Source: Gammaproteobacteria bacterium (GTDB lineage Bacteria > Pseudomonadota > Gammaproteobacteria > HTCC5015). Taken from it: a stretch of DNA of 64,000 nucleotides. Position numbers and translations under genes: made by a program. How positions within the stretch are numbered: position 1 is the first letter of the stretch; every line of letters starts with the position of its first letter. Under the pieces are notes generated by a model. That model made no database searches. It was given only the letters and a program-made list of their open reading frames with translations, and was not told the DNA's origin. This document shows, one piece after another, positions 30,742-40,957 of the stretch. The stretch is taken from positions 685,788 through 749,787 of the forward strand of contig BPKE01000001.1 in assembly GCA_026004975.1 (NCBI GenBank), in the 5' to 3' direction.

Positions 30742-33231
30742 TCAGCCGCCGTCGGCGATCAACAGCCGGTCGTACACGAACCCTTCCGTGGGCACGGTGA
30801 CGTCGAACTCGTCGATGATCGGGTACAGGTCCTGGGGCGACAGGGCGCCGTCGGGCGCCCCGGGAGTACCCCCGACCACGTTGGTGACGGCGTAGTCGGG
30901 CCCCGTGGTCAGACTCGCTTCGCGGCGGCGGAAGTTTTCCACTTCCTCGAGCACCGCCTTCAAGGGCCCGCTGTCCAGGTCGAAGCCCCGGTCGCCCTCG
31001 ATGTGCTTGGCCAGCCAGCGGATCGCCGCGCGCTCCTGCCCCGGACGGATCGGCACGCAGACGCGGACCCAGGGGCTGTTGAGGAACTCGTTGCGCCGCC
31101 GGTCGCCGTCGAGCTGGATGGCCCAACGCAGGGAGCTGCCCAGCGGCGCGGGCTCGCTTTCCGCGGTGATGGCGTAGGACTCGCGCTGGTAACCCGTCGT
31201 GCGCGCCGCGAACCGCGGCTTCCACCAGGAAGGGTGCATGTAGACGAAGATGCCGTTGAGATCGAAAAAGCGGTGGAAGCTTTCCAGCTCCAGCGGCGTG
31301 GGCTCGGACGGCGACAGCGGGTGCGCGAACAGATGGGACACCATCCGGTTCATGATCTCGTAGCGCTCTTCCTGGCGCAGGTCGGCGGCCGGCCGCGGCC
31401 GGATGCGGCTTTGCTCGGTGATCAGCGCGCGCTCGCGCTCGAACTTTTCCTGGAGCAGTTCCTGGGTGAGGGCGGCCACCGCCGCCTCGCGCTTCGCCTC
31501 CCACTCGGCGATGGCCGACGCCGCCGGCGACCAGGTGTAGGTGTAGTTGACGCTCACGCTCTTGCCGTCACCCTTGTGCACCCCCACGTTGACGACGAAC
31601 AAGCCGCTTTCCGGGTCGCGCCCATCGACCCAACTGATGTCGTTCCGGGGCGCCGGGGCATGGTCATCCTTGCCGCCGCCCTCGAGGTCGGTGATGCCGT
31701 CGATGGCCACCGAGTCCACCTCGCGATCGCGCGGCACCACGATGCCGATCGGAACGTACCAGGTGCGCCGTTCCTCGTTCCATTCCAGCAGGGCCGAGAC
31801 GGTTCCCGATTCACGCCCGCCTTCCGGCTTGGGCGGCACCCCCGGCGGGATGTCCGGCACGGCGATGTCGCCCGCGTCGCGGAAGTGCACGAAGCGGCTG
31901 CGCGCCAGACCTTCGCCGGGATTGCGGATGTAGAGCTGCCAGACCATGCGCGGCCCCAGGTCCTGCACCTTCACCCGCACCTTGCGCAGCACGCGGCGCA
32001 AGCCGTAGTTGACGGGCGTGTCTCCGGGGTTGCTGATCACGCGGCGCGTGGAATTGGTCGTGGTGGTCTCGTCGAAGGCCCGCGTCTTGACGGTCACCGT
32101 CTTGCGAATGCGCTCCGAGGCGCGGAACGTCGTTTCCTTCAGGCGCTTGGCGATGCGTTCACGGGTGCGCTGCGAGGTGTTGCTGAAGTTCGTGCTGACC
32201 TCCGCGCCGAACTGGTAGACCCCCACCTGCCCGCTGAAATTGGCCGAGATGGCCACCTCCGAGCTGTTCTGCACCATGGCAGCCGTGCGGTCGGAAATCT
32301 CGTCCAGGTTGCGTTGCTCGCTCGACCGCTCCGTTTCCGTCTCCAGCCCGACCTCGTTGATTTCCTCGAAGGACTGCCGGCGCACGGTTTCCGCGATCAC
32401 TTCCAGGGTTTCGGCCGGTGCAACCGTGAAGCATTGCTCGATGGGACCGAAGCCCTCCTCGGTGTTGAAGTAGAGTTGGCGGTAGTAGTGCGCGATGCCG
32501 ATCGGAGAGAGCGTTTCCTCGACGCGCAGCGGGAAGAAGGCGAACGCCTTCTTCAGCAAGCCGGCGTCGAGCAGCGCGTCGAGACCGGCATCGGGCCGTT
32601 GGAGCCAGGCGTCGACGGTGCTGCCGAAGGACTTCAGCAGCTCGAGGCGCGTCTTGTGGTAATCGAAATCCACCGGCATACCGCGATCATGCGGATTGAG
32701 CACGATCGGAACGGGCCGGCGCGCCGCGAGCGCGTCCGGCTTGACCTGCCCGACGCGGACCGACCGCAGCACGCGCGTGGCCGAGGACGCATCGCCGGCC
32801 AGGTGGGTGTTGACGCCGGACACCGCGAGCGGGGGCGAGGTCGGCGTCCGCGGCGGCAACAGGCCGTGCAGCAACACGCGTTCGCCGACCTGGACGGCCC
32901 TCGGAAATCCCTTGATTCTCAGCGGCTTGGGCTGGACCGCGGCGCCGATCGGGTCGACCGGTTGCGTTGCCAGTTGCCGGTCGATCGCACTGTTCAGGGC
33001 GCGCGGATCCGGCAGTTTCTGGCGGCCCAGATGGACCGTCAGGCCGAGCCGGGCGGCGAGCGGAAGGCCGTCGAACGCCTGCAGCTTCTCGGTCAAGGCG
33101 GTGCGCGAGGCCATGACACTGGCCAGGGTGTTGAGGGCGCTTCCGGAAATCCAGCGCAGGAACAGCGGCTCGTAGGCCGCGACGGTCAGGCTGGCGTAGG
33201 CATCGGTGAACGCCCGTAGCGTCGTCGTCAT
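30742..33231 (-). CDS. Large uncharacterised protein (829 aa)
   Basis: I do not recognise this family. No signal peptide or membrane helix is seen. Residues 1-130 look alpha-helical and then Pro-rich. Residues about 285-400 are unusual: a Ser/Thr/Glu/Arg-rich stretch with ETETERSSEQRNLDEISDR, a small beta-like part (VAISANFSGQVGVYQFGAEV), then a charged helix and TVKTRAFDETTTTNSTRRV. Residues 400-565 appear beta-rich (VQDLGPRMVWQLYIRNPGEG, TWYVPIGIVVPRD). Residues 575-630 form a probable coiled coil (EWEAKREAAVAALTQELLQEKFERERAL). The C-terminal 180 residues are mixed. It has its own promoter and an AAGGAA ribosome site, and is paired with the phosphatase gene. Function unknown; the organisation suggests a structural or scaffold protein. 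Confidence 0.7.
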   Translation of the reverse strand: MTTTLRAFTDAYASLTVAAYEPLFLRWISGSALNTLASVMASRTALTEKLQAFDGLPLAARLGLTVHLGRQKLPDPRALNSAIDRQLATQPVDPIGAAVQPKPLRIKGFPRAVQVGERVLLHGLLPPRTPTSPPLAVSGVNTHLAGDASSATRVLRSVRVGQVKPDALAARRPVPIVLNPHDRGMPVDFDYHKTRLELLKSFGSTVDAWLQRPDAGLDALLDAGLLKKAFAFFPLRVEETLSPIGIAHYYRQLYFNTEEGFGPIEQCFTVAPAETLEVIAETVRRQSFEEINEVGLETETERSSEQRNLDEISDRTAAMVQNSSEVAISANFSGQVGVYQFGAEVSTNFSNTSQRTRERIAKRLKETTFRASERIRKTVTVKTRAFDETTTTNSTRRVISNPGDTPVNYGLRRVLRKVRVKVQDLGPRMVWQLYIRNPGEGLARSRFVHFRDAGDIAVPDIPPGVPPKPEGGRESGTVSALLEWNEERRTWYVPIGIVVPRDREVDSVAIDGITDLEGGGKDDHAPAPRNDISWVDGRDPESGLFVVNVGVHKGDGKSVSVNYTYTWSPAASAIAEWEAKREAAVAALTQELLQEKFERERALITEQSRIRPRPAADLRQEERYEIMNRMVSHLFAHPLSPSEPTPLELESFHRFFDLNGIFVYMHPSWWKPRFAARTTGYQRESYAITAESEPAPLGSSLRWAIQLDGDRRRNEFLNSPWVRVCVPIRPGQERAAIRWLAKHIEGDRGFDLDSGPLKAVLEEVENFRRREASLTTGPDYAVTNVVGGTPGAPDGALSPQDLYPIIDEFDVTVPTEGFVYDRLLIADGG

Positions 33232-33264
33232 GGGGATTCCTTGAAAAAGGGAAGCGATGGGTCG

Positions 33265-33292
33265 ACCTTAGAGCTTTGCGGGCCGTTGTCAA
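33265..33292 (-). promoter_or_regulatory. Promoter of the 829-aa protein/phosphatase operon
   Basis: A perfect -35 TTGACA is followed after 16 bases by TAAGGT (weak -10). Transcription would start near 33258, about 27 bases before the ATG, which has AAGGAA upstream. Confidence 0.6.
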
Positions 33293-33395
33293 GGCAAATC
33301 CGCCTCGCACGCTCGCCGCCAAGCGGGGCCCGCGCATCTCGGCACCCATCGCCGACCGGATGCGGGGACGGCGATGCGCGACGCCCCCGCGGCGC

Positions 33396-34089
33396 TCAGA
33401 CGCTCAGGTGGTCACGCACCAGCGCGTCGTCCAGTTCAGGCATCGGTCCGTCGGCGACGACCCTGCCCTTGTCCAGGATCACGAAGCGGTCGGCGTTGCG
33501 CCGCGCGAAGGGCAGTTTTTGCTCGACGAGCAGCACGGTCAGGCCCAGCTCGCGGTTGAGCCGGCGGATCACGGCGCCGATCTCGCGGACGATGTTGGGC
33601 TGGATGCCCTCGGTCGGCTCGTCGAGGATCAACAGCCGCGGTTCGAGCACCAGGGCGCGGGCGATGGCCAACTGCTGTTGCTGGCCGCCGGAGAGGTCGC
33701 CGCCGCGCCGCCGGCGCATGCGCGCCAGCACCGGGAACAGCTCGTAGACCCGATCGGGCACGCGCCGGCCGCGGCCGGCGGCGAGCCCCACGCGCAGGTT
33801 TTCCTCGACGGTGAGCAACGGGAAGATGTCGCGCCCCTGGGGCACGTAACCGATGCCGAGCCGCGGCCGGTGCTCGACCGGCCGGCCGAGCAGCTCGACG
33901 CCTTCGAAGCGCACGCTGCCCGAGCGCGCCGGCAGCAGGCCCATGACGGTCTTGAGCAAGGTGGTCTTGCCCATGCCGTTGCGCCCCATCAGGCAGACGC
34001 AGGCGCCGCGGGGCACTTCGAGGTCGATGTCCCAGAGGGTGTGGCTCTCGCCGTAGTACTGATTGAGCCCCAGGATGCGCAGCGCCGGT

Positions 34090-34097
<8 letters not shown>
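33396..34097 (-). CDS. urtE: Urea ABC transporter ATPase UrtE
   Basis: The second ATPase of the high-affinity urea importer, in the branched-chain amino-acid (HAAT) class. Walker A is GRNGMGKTTLLKTVMG, the signature LSGGQQQQLAIARAL, and Walker B LLILDEPTEGIQPNIV. ILGLNQYYGESHTLWDIDLEVPRG and the EGIQP motif are typical of UrtE rather than LivF. It overlaps urtD by 8 bases and ends the urt operon. Confidence 0.94.
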
Positions 34098-34928
<831 letters not shown>

Positions 34929-34932
<4 letters not shown>

Positions 34933-36014
34933 GTCGGGCGACCCTTGCGATGGAGGAAGACGCCGGCGAGCCCTTTCGGCAGGAACAAGGTGACCAGCAC
35001 GAACAAGGCGCCGAGCAGAAACAGCCAGGCTTCCGGCAGCAGGCCGGTGAAGACGGTCTTGGCGTAGTTGACGAGCAGGGCCCCGGCCACGGCGCCCCAC
35101 AAGGTGGCGCGGCCGCCGACGGCGACCCAGATGACCAGCTCGATGGAATTCAGCGGCGAGAACTCGCTGGGGTTGATGATCCCCACCTGGGGCACGTACA
35201 GCGCCCCGGCGACGCCGGCGAGCATGGCGCTGAAGACGAAGATCCACAGTTTGAAGTGTTCGACCTCGTAACCCGCGAAACGCACGCGCGCTTCGCTGTC
35301 GCGGATGGCGACGAGCACCTGGCCGAACTTGGAGGTGACGATGCGCCGCGCCAGCAGGTAAGCCGAGGCGAGCGCCGCCGCGCTGGCGAGGAACAGGCCG
35401 AGGCGGGTGGCGTCGGCCTGCAGGTCGAAGCCGAGGATGTCCTTGAAGTCGGTCAGTCCGTTGTTGCCGCCGAAGCCCATTTCGTTGCGGAAGAAGGCGA
35501 GCATCAGGGCGAAAGTCAGGGCCTGGGTGATGATCGACAGATACACGCCGGTGACCCGCGAGCGGAAGGCGAACCAGCCGAAGACCAGGGCGAGCGCGCC
35601 GGGCACCAGCACGACCATCGCCGCGGCGAACCAGAACTGGTCGAAGCCGTGCCAGTACCAGGGCAACTCTTCCCAGCCGAGGAAGACCATGAAGTCGGGC
35701 AGCACGGGGTGGCCGTAGACGCCTCGGGTGCCGATCTGCCGCATCAGGTACATGCCCATGGCATAGCCGCCCAGGGCGAAGAAGGCGGCGTGGCCCAGGC
35801 TCAGGATGCCGCAGTAGCCCCACACCAGATCGAGGGCCAGGGCGAGCAGCGCGTAGCAGAGGTATTTGCCGAGGAGCGTGACGGTGTAGGTCGACACGTG
35901 CAGGGCATGGCCCTGGGGCACGAGGGCGTTGCCCAGCACGACGAGCAGCGCGCCGGCGGCGAGCGCGCCGAGCAGCCAGCGTGCCGGGCGGTCGAGCAGG
36001 ACGGGCGGGCGCAT
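34929..36014 (-). CDS. urtC: Urea ABC transporter permease UrtC
   Basis: A 361-residue permease of the LivM type with about nine hydrophobic segments (for example LLGALAAGALLVVLGNALV and YLCYALLALALDLVWGYCG). Urea-permease marks are LSLGHAAFFALGGYAMGMYLMRQIG, FFRNEMGFGGNNGLTDFKDILGF and YVPQVGIINPSEFSPLNSIELVIWVAVGGR. The GGNNGLTDF motif separates UrtC from amino-acid permeases. Located between urtB and urtD. Confidence 0.94.
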
Positions 36015-36017
36015 CGT

Positions 36018-37613
36018 TCAGCCCTCCGCGGCGCGGCCGCGCTGAGGGAACACGCCCTGCGGCCGTTTCTGGATGAAGAGGATGATGAACACGAGCACCA
36101 GGATCTTGGCGAGCACGGCGCCGGTGACCGGTTCCATGAACTTGTTGAACACGCCCAGCGACAGCCCGCCGACGAGCGTGCCCCACAGGTTGCCGACGCC
36201 GCCGAAGACCACGACCATGAAGGAGTCGATGATGTAATCCTGGCCGAGGTTGGGGCCGACGTTGGTGAGCTGGCTGAGGGCGACGCCGGCGACACCGGCG
36301 ATGCCGGCACCCAGGCCGAAGGTCAAGGCGTCGACCCGGTCGCTGCGCACGCCGAGCGCGCGCGCCATGGCGCGGTTCTGCGCCACCGCGCGCACTTCGA
36401 TCCCGAGCGCGGTGTAACGCAACAAGGCGAGCAGGGCGAAGAACACGACGAGCGCGAAGGCGAAGATCCACAGCCGGTTGTAGGTGAGCGCCAGCACCGG
36501 GTTGATCTGCCAGGCGCCGCTCAACCAGGAGGGCGTGACCACGGCGACGTTCTGTGCGGAGACGAAGCTGCGCACGCTCTGCTGCAGGATCAGGCTGATG
36601 CCGAAGGTCGCGAGCAGGGTCTCCAGCGGGCGGCCGTAGAGGTGGCGGATCACGCCGCGTTCGATGAGCACGCCGACGGCGCCCGAGAACAGGAAGGCCG
36701 CCGGCACGGCGATCAGCAACGACCATTCGATCCACTGCGGAAACAGGCGCTGCACGGCGTAGGTGGTGTAGGCGCCGAGCATGATCAGCTCGCCGTGGGC
36801 CATGTTGATCACGCCCATCACGCCGAAGGTGATCGCCAGACCGATGGCGGCGAGGACCAGGATGGAGCCCAGGCTCAGGCCGAAGAGCAGCTTTTCGACG
36901 AAAGCGTAAGCGTCCAGGCGGGTCTGGATGCCGCGCAGGGCGCGCGTCGCGGCCGCGGCGACCGCGGGATCGGCGTCGTTCTCGGCGAGCCGCGCCAACG
37001 CGCCGCGCACCTGCGGCTCCAGGCGGCCGCGCAGGGTGTCGATCGCCGCCAGGCGGCGCTCGGATTCGGGCGCGTCCAGGTCCACGAGCGCCACGGCCGC
37101 GGCCAACGCGGCGCGGGCGGCGCGGTCCGGCTCGCTCTCGAGCCGCGGCCGCAAGACCTCGGCTTCGGCGGCGTCGAGCTCGCCGATGAGCGTTTCGGCG
37201 GCGCGGCGCCTTTCGGCGGCCTCGGCCGCGTCGAGGGCGCGCAAGGCCAGAAGAATGCGCAGGCGCTTGCGCAGGGCGTTGTTGCTGCCGATGCGCTTGA
37301 CGGCGTCGGCGTCGACCCGTCCGCGCGGCGCGCCGTCCAGCGCCCGCTCGGCGGCATGGGGCGCTCCAGCCTCGGCCAGGATCAAGACCTCGCCGCCGTC
37401 CCGCTCGACGTAGAGCCGGCCGTCGAGGTAGGCCTGGAGGATCACCGCCACGCGCGGATGATCGAGGGCGGCGAGCGTTTCGACCGCCTCGGCCCGCTCG
37501 CGCAAACCGGCGCCGGCCAGATGCTCGAGGGCCGCGGCCAGAGCGGTCTCGTCGGCCGCCGCGACGGCCGCGCCGGCGGGAATCAAAGCGAGAATCCACA
37601 ACAACACGATCAT
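36018..37613 (-). CDS. urtB: Urea ABC transporter permease UrtB with N-terminal helical domain
   Basis: This 531-residue permease has the N-terminal extension usual for UrtB: a signal-like segment (MIVLLWILALIPAGAAVAA) and about 220 residues of HEAT-like helices (ALAAALEHLAGAGLRERAEAVETLAAL and repeats). The LivH-type permease follows: SLGSILVLAAIGLAITFGVMGVINMAHGELIMLGAY, RGVIRHLYGRPLETLLATFGISLILQQ, and GLGAGIAGVAGVALSQLTNVGPNLGQDYIIDSFMVVV. The start is the ATG giving MIVLLW; an earlier ATG adds nine residues. A GC hairpin separates it from urtA. Confidence 0.93.
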   Translation of the reverse strand: MIVLLWILALIPAGAAVAAADETALAAALEHLAGAGLRERAEAVETLAALDHPRVAVILQAYLDGRLYVERDGGEVLILAEAGAPHAAERALDGAPRGRVDADAVKRIGSNNALRKRLRILLALRALDAAEAAERRRAAETLIGELDAAEAEVLRPRLESEPDRAARAALAAAVALVDLDAPESERRLAAIDTLRGRLEPQVRGALARLAENDADPAVAAAATRALRGIQTRLDAYAFVEKLLFGLSLGSILVLAAIGLAITFGVMGVINMAHGELIMLGAYTTYAVQRLFPQWIEWSLLIAVPAAFLFSGAVGVLIERGVIRHLYGRPLETLLATFGISLILQQSVRSFVSAQNVAVVTPSWLSGAWQINPVLALTYNRLWIFAFALVVFFALLALLRYTALGIEVRAVAQNRAMARALGVRSDRVDALTFGLGAGIAGVAGVALSQLTNVGPNLGQDYIIDSFMVVVFGGVGNLWGTLVGGLSLGVFNKFMEPVTGAVLAKILVLVFIILFIQKRPQGVFPQRGRAAEG

Positions 37614-37661
37614 GTCGCAACACTCCGTCGCGCCGCGCACGGCGCCGTTCCGGTCGGACGG

Positions 37662-37697
37662 GAAGCCCCGGCGCCGCGCGCGGCGCCGGGAGGCTTC
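37662..37697. other. Strong GC hairpin between urtA and urtB
   Basis: Two GAAGCC/GGCTTC and CCGGCGCCG/CGGCGCCGG arm sets pair around a CGCG loop, giving about 16 base pairs. No U-tract follows on the minus strand. It probably protects the urtA 3' end or dampens read-through, raising the binding protein above the membrane parts. Confidence 0.65.
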
Positions 37698-37780
37698 ACC
37701 TCATTGGACGGCCGTCCGTGGCCACCGCGTCCTGCGGTCGCGTCCCGGCGGCTCCTGCCGAAAGGGCCCGGGGAGGGGGG

Positions 37781-39061
37781 TCAGTCGCTCGAGCCCATGC
37801 AGCTCTCGGTGACGAGGTTGTACTTGCCGCAGCGGATCGGATCGGTCCAGTCGGCGATCAGGTTCTTGCTTTCCGGCAGGTAGTCCGACCAGGCGTCGCC
37901 GGGCACCAGACCCTCGGTGCGCCAGACGACTTCGAACTGGCCGTCGTCCTGGATCTCGCCGATCAGCACCGGCTTGGTCAGGTGGTGGTTGGGCAGCATC
38001 TCGGCCACGCCGCCGGTCAGGTTCGGGAATTTCTGCCCGACCATGGCGTCGATCACCTTGTCCGGGTCGGTGGTCTTGACCTGCTCGACGGCGTTCACCC
38101 ACATGTTGAAGCCGATGTAGTGCGCTTCCATGGGGTCGTTGGTGACGCGCTTCTTGTCGCCGATGTAGGCCCACCACTTCTCGATGAAGGCGCGGTTCTC
38201 CGGCGTGTCCACGCTCATGAAGTAGTTCCAGGCCGCGAGGTGGCCGACCAGGGGCGCGGTGTCGATGCCCGAGAGCTCCTCTTCACCCACCGAGAAAGCC
38301 ACCACCGGGATGTCCTCGGCGGAGATGCCCTGGTTGGCGAGCTCCTTGTAGAACGGCACGTTGGCGTCGCCGTTGATGGTCGAGACCACCGCGGTCTTCT
38401 TGCCGGCGCTGCCGAACTTCTTGATCTCGGCGACGATAGACTGCCAGTCGGAGTGACCGAAGGGCGTGTAGTTGATCATGATGTCCTCGCTCTTCACGCC
38501 CTTGTCTTTGAGGTACTGCTCGAGGATCTTGTTGGTGGTGCGCGGGTAGACGTAGTCGGTGCCCGCCAGCACCCAGCGCTCGACCCCCAGCTCGTTCATC
38601 AGGTAGTCCACCGCCGGGATGGCCTGCTGGTTCGGCGCCGCGCCGGTGTAGAACACGTTGCGGCTGGACTCCTGCCCCTCGTACTGGACGGGATAGAACA
38701 GGATGCCGTTGAGTTCCTCGAACACCGGCAACACGCTCTTGCGCGAGACCGAGGTCCAGCAACCGAAGACGACGGCGACCTTTTCCTTGGCGAGCAGCTC
38801 GCGGGCTTTTTCCGCGAACAGGGGCCAGTTCGAGGCCGGGTCGACGACGACGGGCTCGAGCTTCTTGCCGAGCAGGCCGCCCTTCTTGTTCTGCTCCTCG
38901 ATGAGCATGAGGACGGTGTCCTTCAAGGTGGTCTCGCTGATCGCCATGGTGCCCGACAGCGAGTGGAGGATGCCGACCTTGATGGTGTCGGCGGCGCGCG
39001 CCGGCGCGGCCCAGGCCGCCGCCAGGGCGGCCGCGGTGACGATGGTGCGAAGCATGGACAT
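37781..39061 (-). CDS. urtA: Urea ABC transporter substrate-binding protein UrtA
   Basis: The 426-residue periplasmic urea-binding protein. A signal peptide (MSMLRTIVTAAALAAAWAAPARA) is followed by DTIKVGILHSLSGTMAISET. Further family segments are VFGCWTSVSRKSVLPVFEE, LFYPVQYEGQESSRNVFYTGA, NQQAIPAVDYLMNELG and TNDPMEAHYIGFNMWVNAVEQV. The Tyr-Glu-Gly and Cys-Trp-Thr-Ser parts mark urea/amide binding rather than amino acids. It follows the porin gene by 32 bases, consistent with one message. Confidence 0.95.
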   Translation of the reverse strand: MSMLRTIVTAAALAAAWAAPARAADTIKVGILHSLSGTMAISETTLKDTVLMLIEEQNKKGGLLGKKLEPVVVDPASNWPLFAEKARELLAKEKVAVVFGCWTSVSRKSVLPVFEELNGILFYPVQYEGQESSRNVFYTGAAPNQQAIPAVDYLMNELGVERWVLAGTDYVYPRTTNKILEQYLKDKGVKSEDIMINYTPFGHSDWQSIVAEIKKFGSAGKKTAVVSTINGDANVPFYKELANQGISAEDIPVVAFSVGEEELSGIDTAPLVGHLAAWNYFMSVDTPENRAFIEKWWAYIGDKKRVTNDPMEAHYIGFNMWVNAVEQVKTTDPDKVIDAMVGQKFPNLTGGVAEMLPNHHLTKPVLIGEIQDDGQFEVVWRTEGLVPGDAWSDYLPESKNLIADWTDPIRCGKYNLVTESCMGSSD

Positions 39062-39093
39062 GGCGTTCTCCCCTCTGCGTGACGATGAACGGT

Positions 39094-40098
39094 TCAAAGC
39101 TGCAACTGCACGCCGAAATTCACGAAGCTGCGTGCGTCGCCGAACTCCGGATCGACCGCGCCGAGCACCAGCGACAAGCGCGCGTCGTGCCCGTCGAGAA
39201 TGCGGTTGAGCGACAGCTCGCCGATGGTTTGTTCGCCGGCCGGGTCGCCGGTGAAATCCAGCGTCTGCAGGCGCACGGTCGGCTGCCAGCCGTCGAACAA
39301 GACGCCGGCGAGGACGAAACCACCCGAACCGTCGGTGCCGGCGAATTCGTCGTAGCTGTAGTAGGCCCCCTCGAGGGTCAGCACCGGCCCGCCGAGGTCG
39401 GTTTCGTACAACACGTCCAGGTTGGCGCCGGTGCCGCCGTCGAAGCTCTGCACGGCCAGGCCGAAAGCGAGCACGTTCTTGGTGCCGAAATAGGTGCTGC
39501 TGTTGTAGTAGCCGGGCTCCGGATCGAGCAGGTTGAGCACCACGCGCCCGGCGAACAGCGTCTCGTCGCCGCCGCCGGGGATGAGCGCGTCGGGCCCTTC
39601 GAACAGGCCGACCTGGTACTTGAAGGCGCCGCCGCCGGTCTGTCCCCAGACCGCCACGCCCTCGTCGCGCCCGGCGAAGATGGCCGGATACCGCTGCGCC
39701 GCCGGGAAATTCCAGTGACCGAGGAAATACGGCCCGGACAGGTTGGACCGGTCCGAGGGCGGCAGGAAGCGCCCCGCCCAGATGTTGAACGCGTCGGTGA
39801 ATTCGAAGCGGGCGATCACGTCCAGCGCCTCGATGGAGTTGGTCGCGGCCTCGTAGCCGGTGTTGAAGGTGAAGCCCACGCCCTCGGTGACCTCGCCGCC
39901 GGTGTACAGGCGGACGCTGTCCAGATCGAAGTTCAGGGCGTCCTCCCCGCCCGGCGCGCCGTCCTCGATGAAGTTGACGCTGGTGCGCAGGCCGGCGCCG
40001 ACGGTCAAGCCGTCGGCCGCGGCCAGGGCGCCGGCAGCCAGCAAGACGATGCCCAACACGCCGCGCCGGCACAGGTCCAACGAAATGGTTCTGTTCAT
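39094..40098 (-). CDS. Outer-membrane porin, probable urea/nitrogen porin
   Basis: A 334-residue beta-barrel protein. The signal peptide is MNRTISLDLCRRGVLGIVLLAAGALAAA. The mature part is rich in alternating aromatic/hydrophobic strands (LTVGAGLRTSVNFIED, NIWAGRFLPPSDRSNLSGPYF, GVAVWGQTGGGAFKYQVGLF, LTLEGAYYSYDEF) and ends with a short strand, FVNFGVQLQL, with a hydrophobic last residue. It resembles phosphate-selective (OprO/P-like) porins. As the first gene of the urtABCDE operon under a nitrogen-type promoter, it is inferred to pass urea or short amides. Confidence 0.78.
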   Translation of the reverse strand: MNRTISLDLCRRGVLGIVLLAAGALAAADGLTVGAGLRTSVNFIEDGAPGGEDALNFDLDSVRLYTGGEVTEGVGFTFNTGYEAATNSIEALDVIARFEFTDAFNIWAGRFLPPSDRSNLSGPYFLGHWNFPAAQRYPAIFAGRDEGVAVWGQTGGGAFKYQVGLFEGPDALIPGGGDETLFAGRVVLNLLDPEPGYYNSSTYFGTKNVLAFGLAVQSFDGGTGANLDVLYETDLGGPVLTLEGAYYSYDEFAGTDGSGGFVLAGVLFDGWQPTVRLQTLDFTGDPAGEQTIGELSLNRILDGHDARLSLVLGAVDPEFGDARSFVNFGVQLQL

Positions 40099-40172
40099 GT
40101 TGCGAGTTTCCCCACACGGTTGCATGGAACGTGCGGAGTCAGGCGGCGCCTCCGCGGTCGGCGTGTCCGGGG

Positions 40173-40187
40173 GCAAGAACGATGCCA
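40173..40187 (-). promoter_or_regulatory. Sigma-54 promoter of the porin-urtABCDE operon
   Basis: On the minus strand TGGCATCGTTCTTGC matches the RpoN consensus TGGCAC-N5-TTGC at 9 of 10 defined positions, with the invariant GG and GC exactly spaced. Transcription would begin near 40162, about 64 bases before the porin ATG. Confidence 0.82.
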
Positions 40188-40272
40188 AGGCGGGCGAAAC
40201 GCTTCAAATCAAGGGCTTGCGCACACAACGCCGCCGCCCGCACCGATCGGCGGCGGGCGGCGGCGGCGCTGG

Positions 40273-40289
40273 TGCACGATTTCGATGCA
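40273..40289. promoter_or_regulatory. NtrC-like enhancer site 1
   Basis: In the operon direction this 17-base site reads TGCATCGAAATCGTGCA. It fits TGCACC-N5-GGTGCA at 10 of 12 defined positions. It lies about 110-130 bases upstream of the predicted start of transcription, the usual place for an NtrC enhancer. Confidence 0.65.
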
Positions 40290-40291
40290 CG

Positions 40292-40308
40292 TGCACCGCG
40301 CACGCGCA
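40292..40308. promoter_or_regulatory. NtrC-like enhancer site 2
   Basis: TGCACCGCGCACGCGCA has one perfect half-site and one with 4 of 6 matches, again 10 of 12 in total. Its centre is 19 bases from site 1, about two helical turns, so two dimers could sit on the same face. Confidence 0.5.
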
Positions 40309-40325
40309 CCAATTCGGCGCAAGAT

Positions 40326-40940
<615 letters not shown>

Positions 40941-40957
40941 CTTCGACCTCCGGGGTT

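Noticed and set aside
29419-33219. 1266-codon plus-strand frame opposite the phosphatase and 829-aa genes
   Set aside because: Antisense shadow rich in Arg, Gly, His and Val without recognisable motifs; the minus-strand genes carry the conserved blocks.
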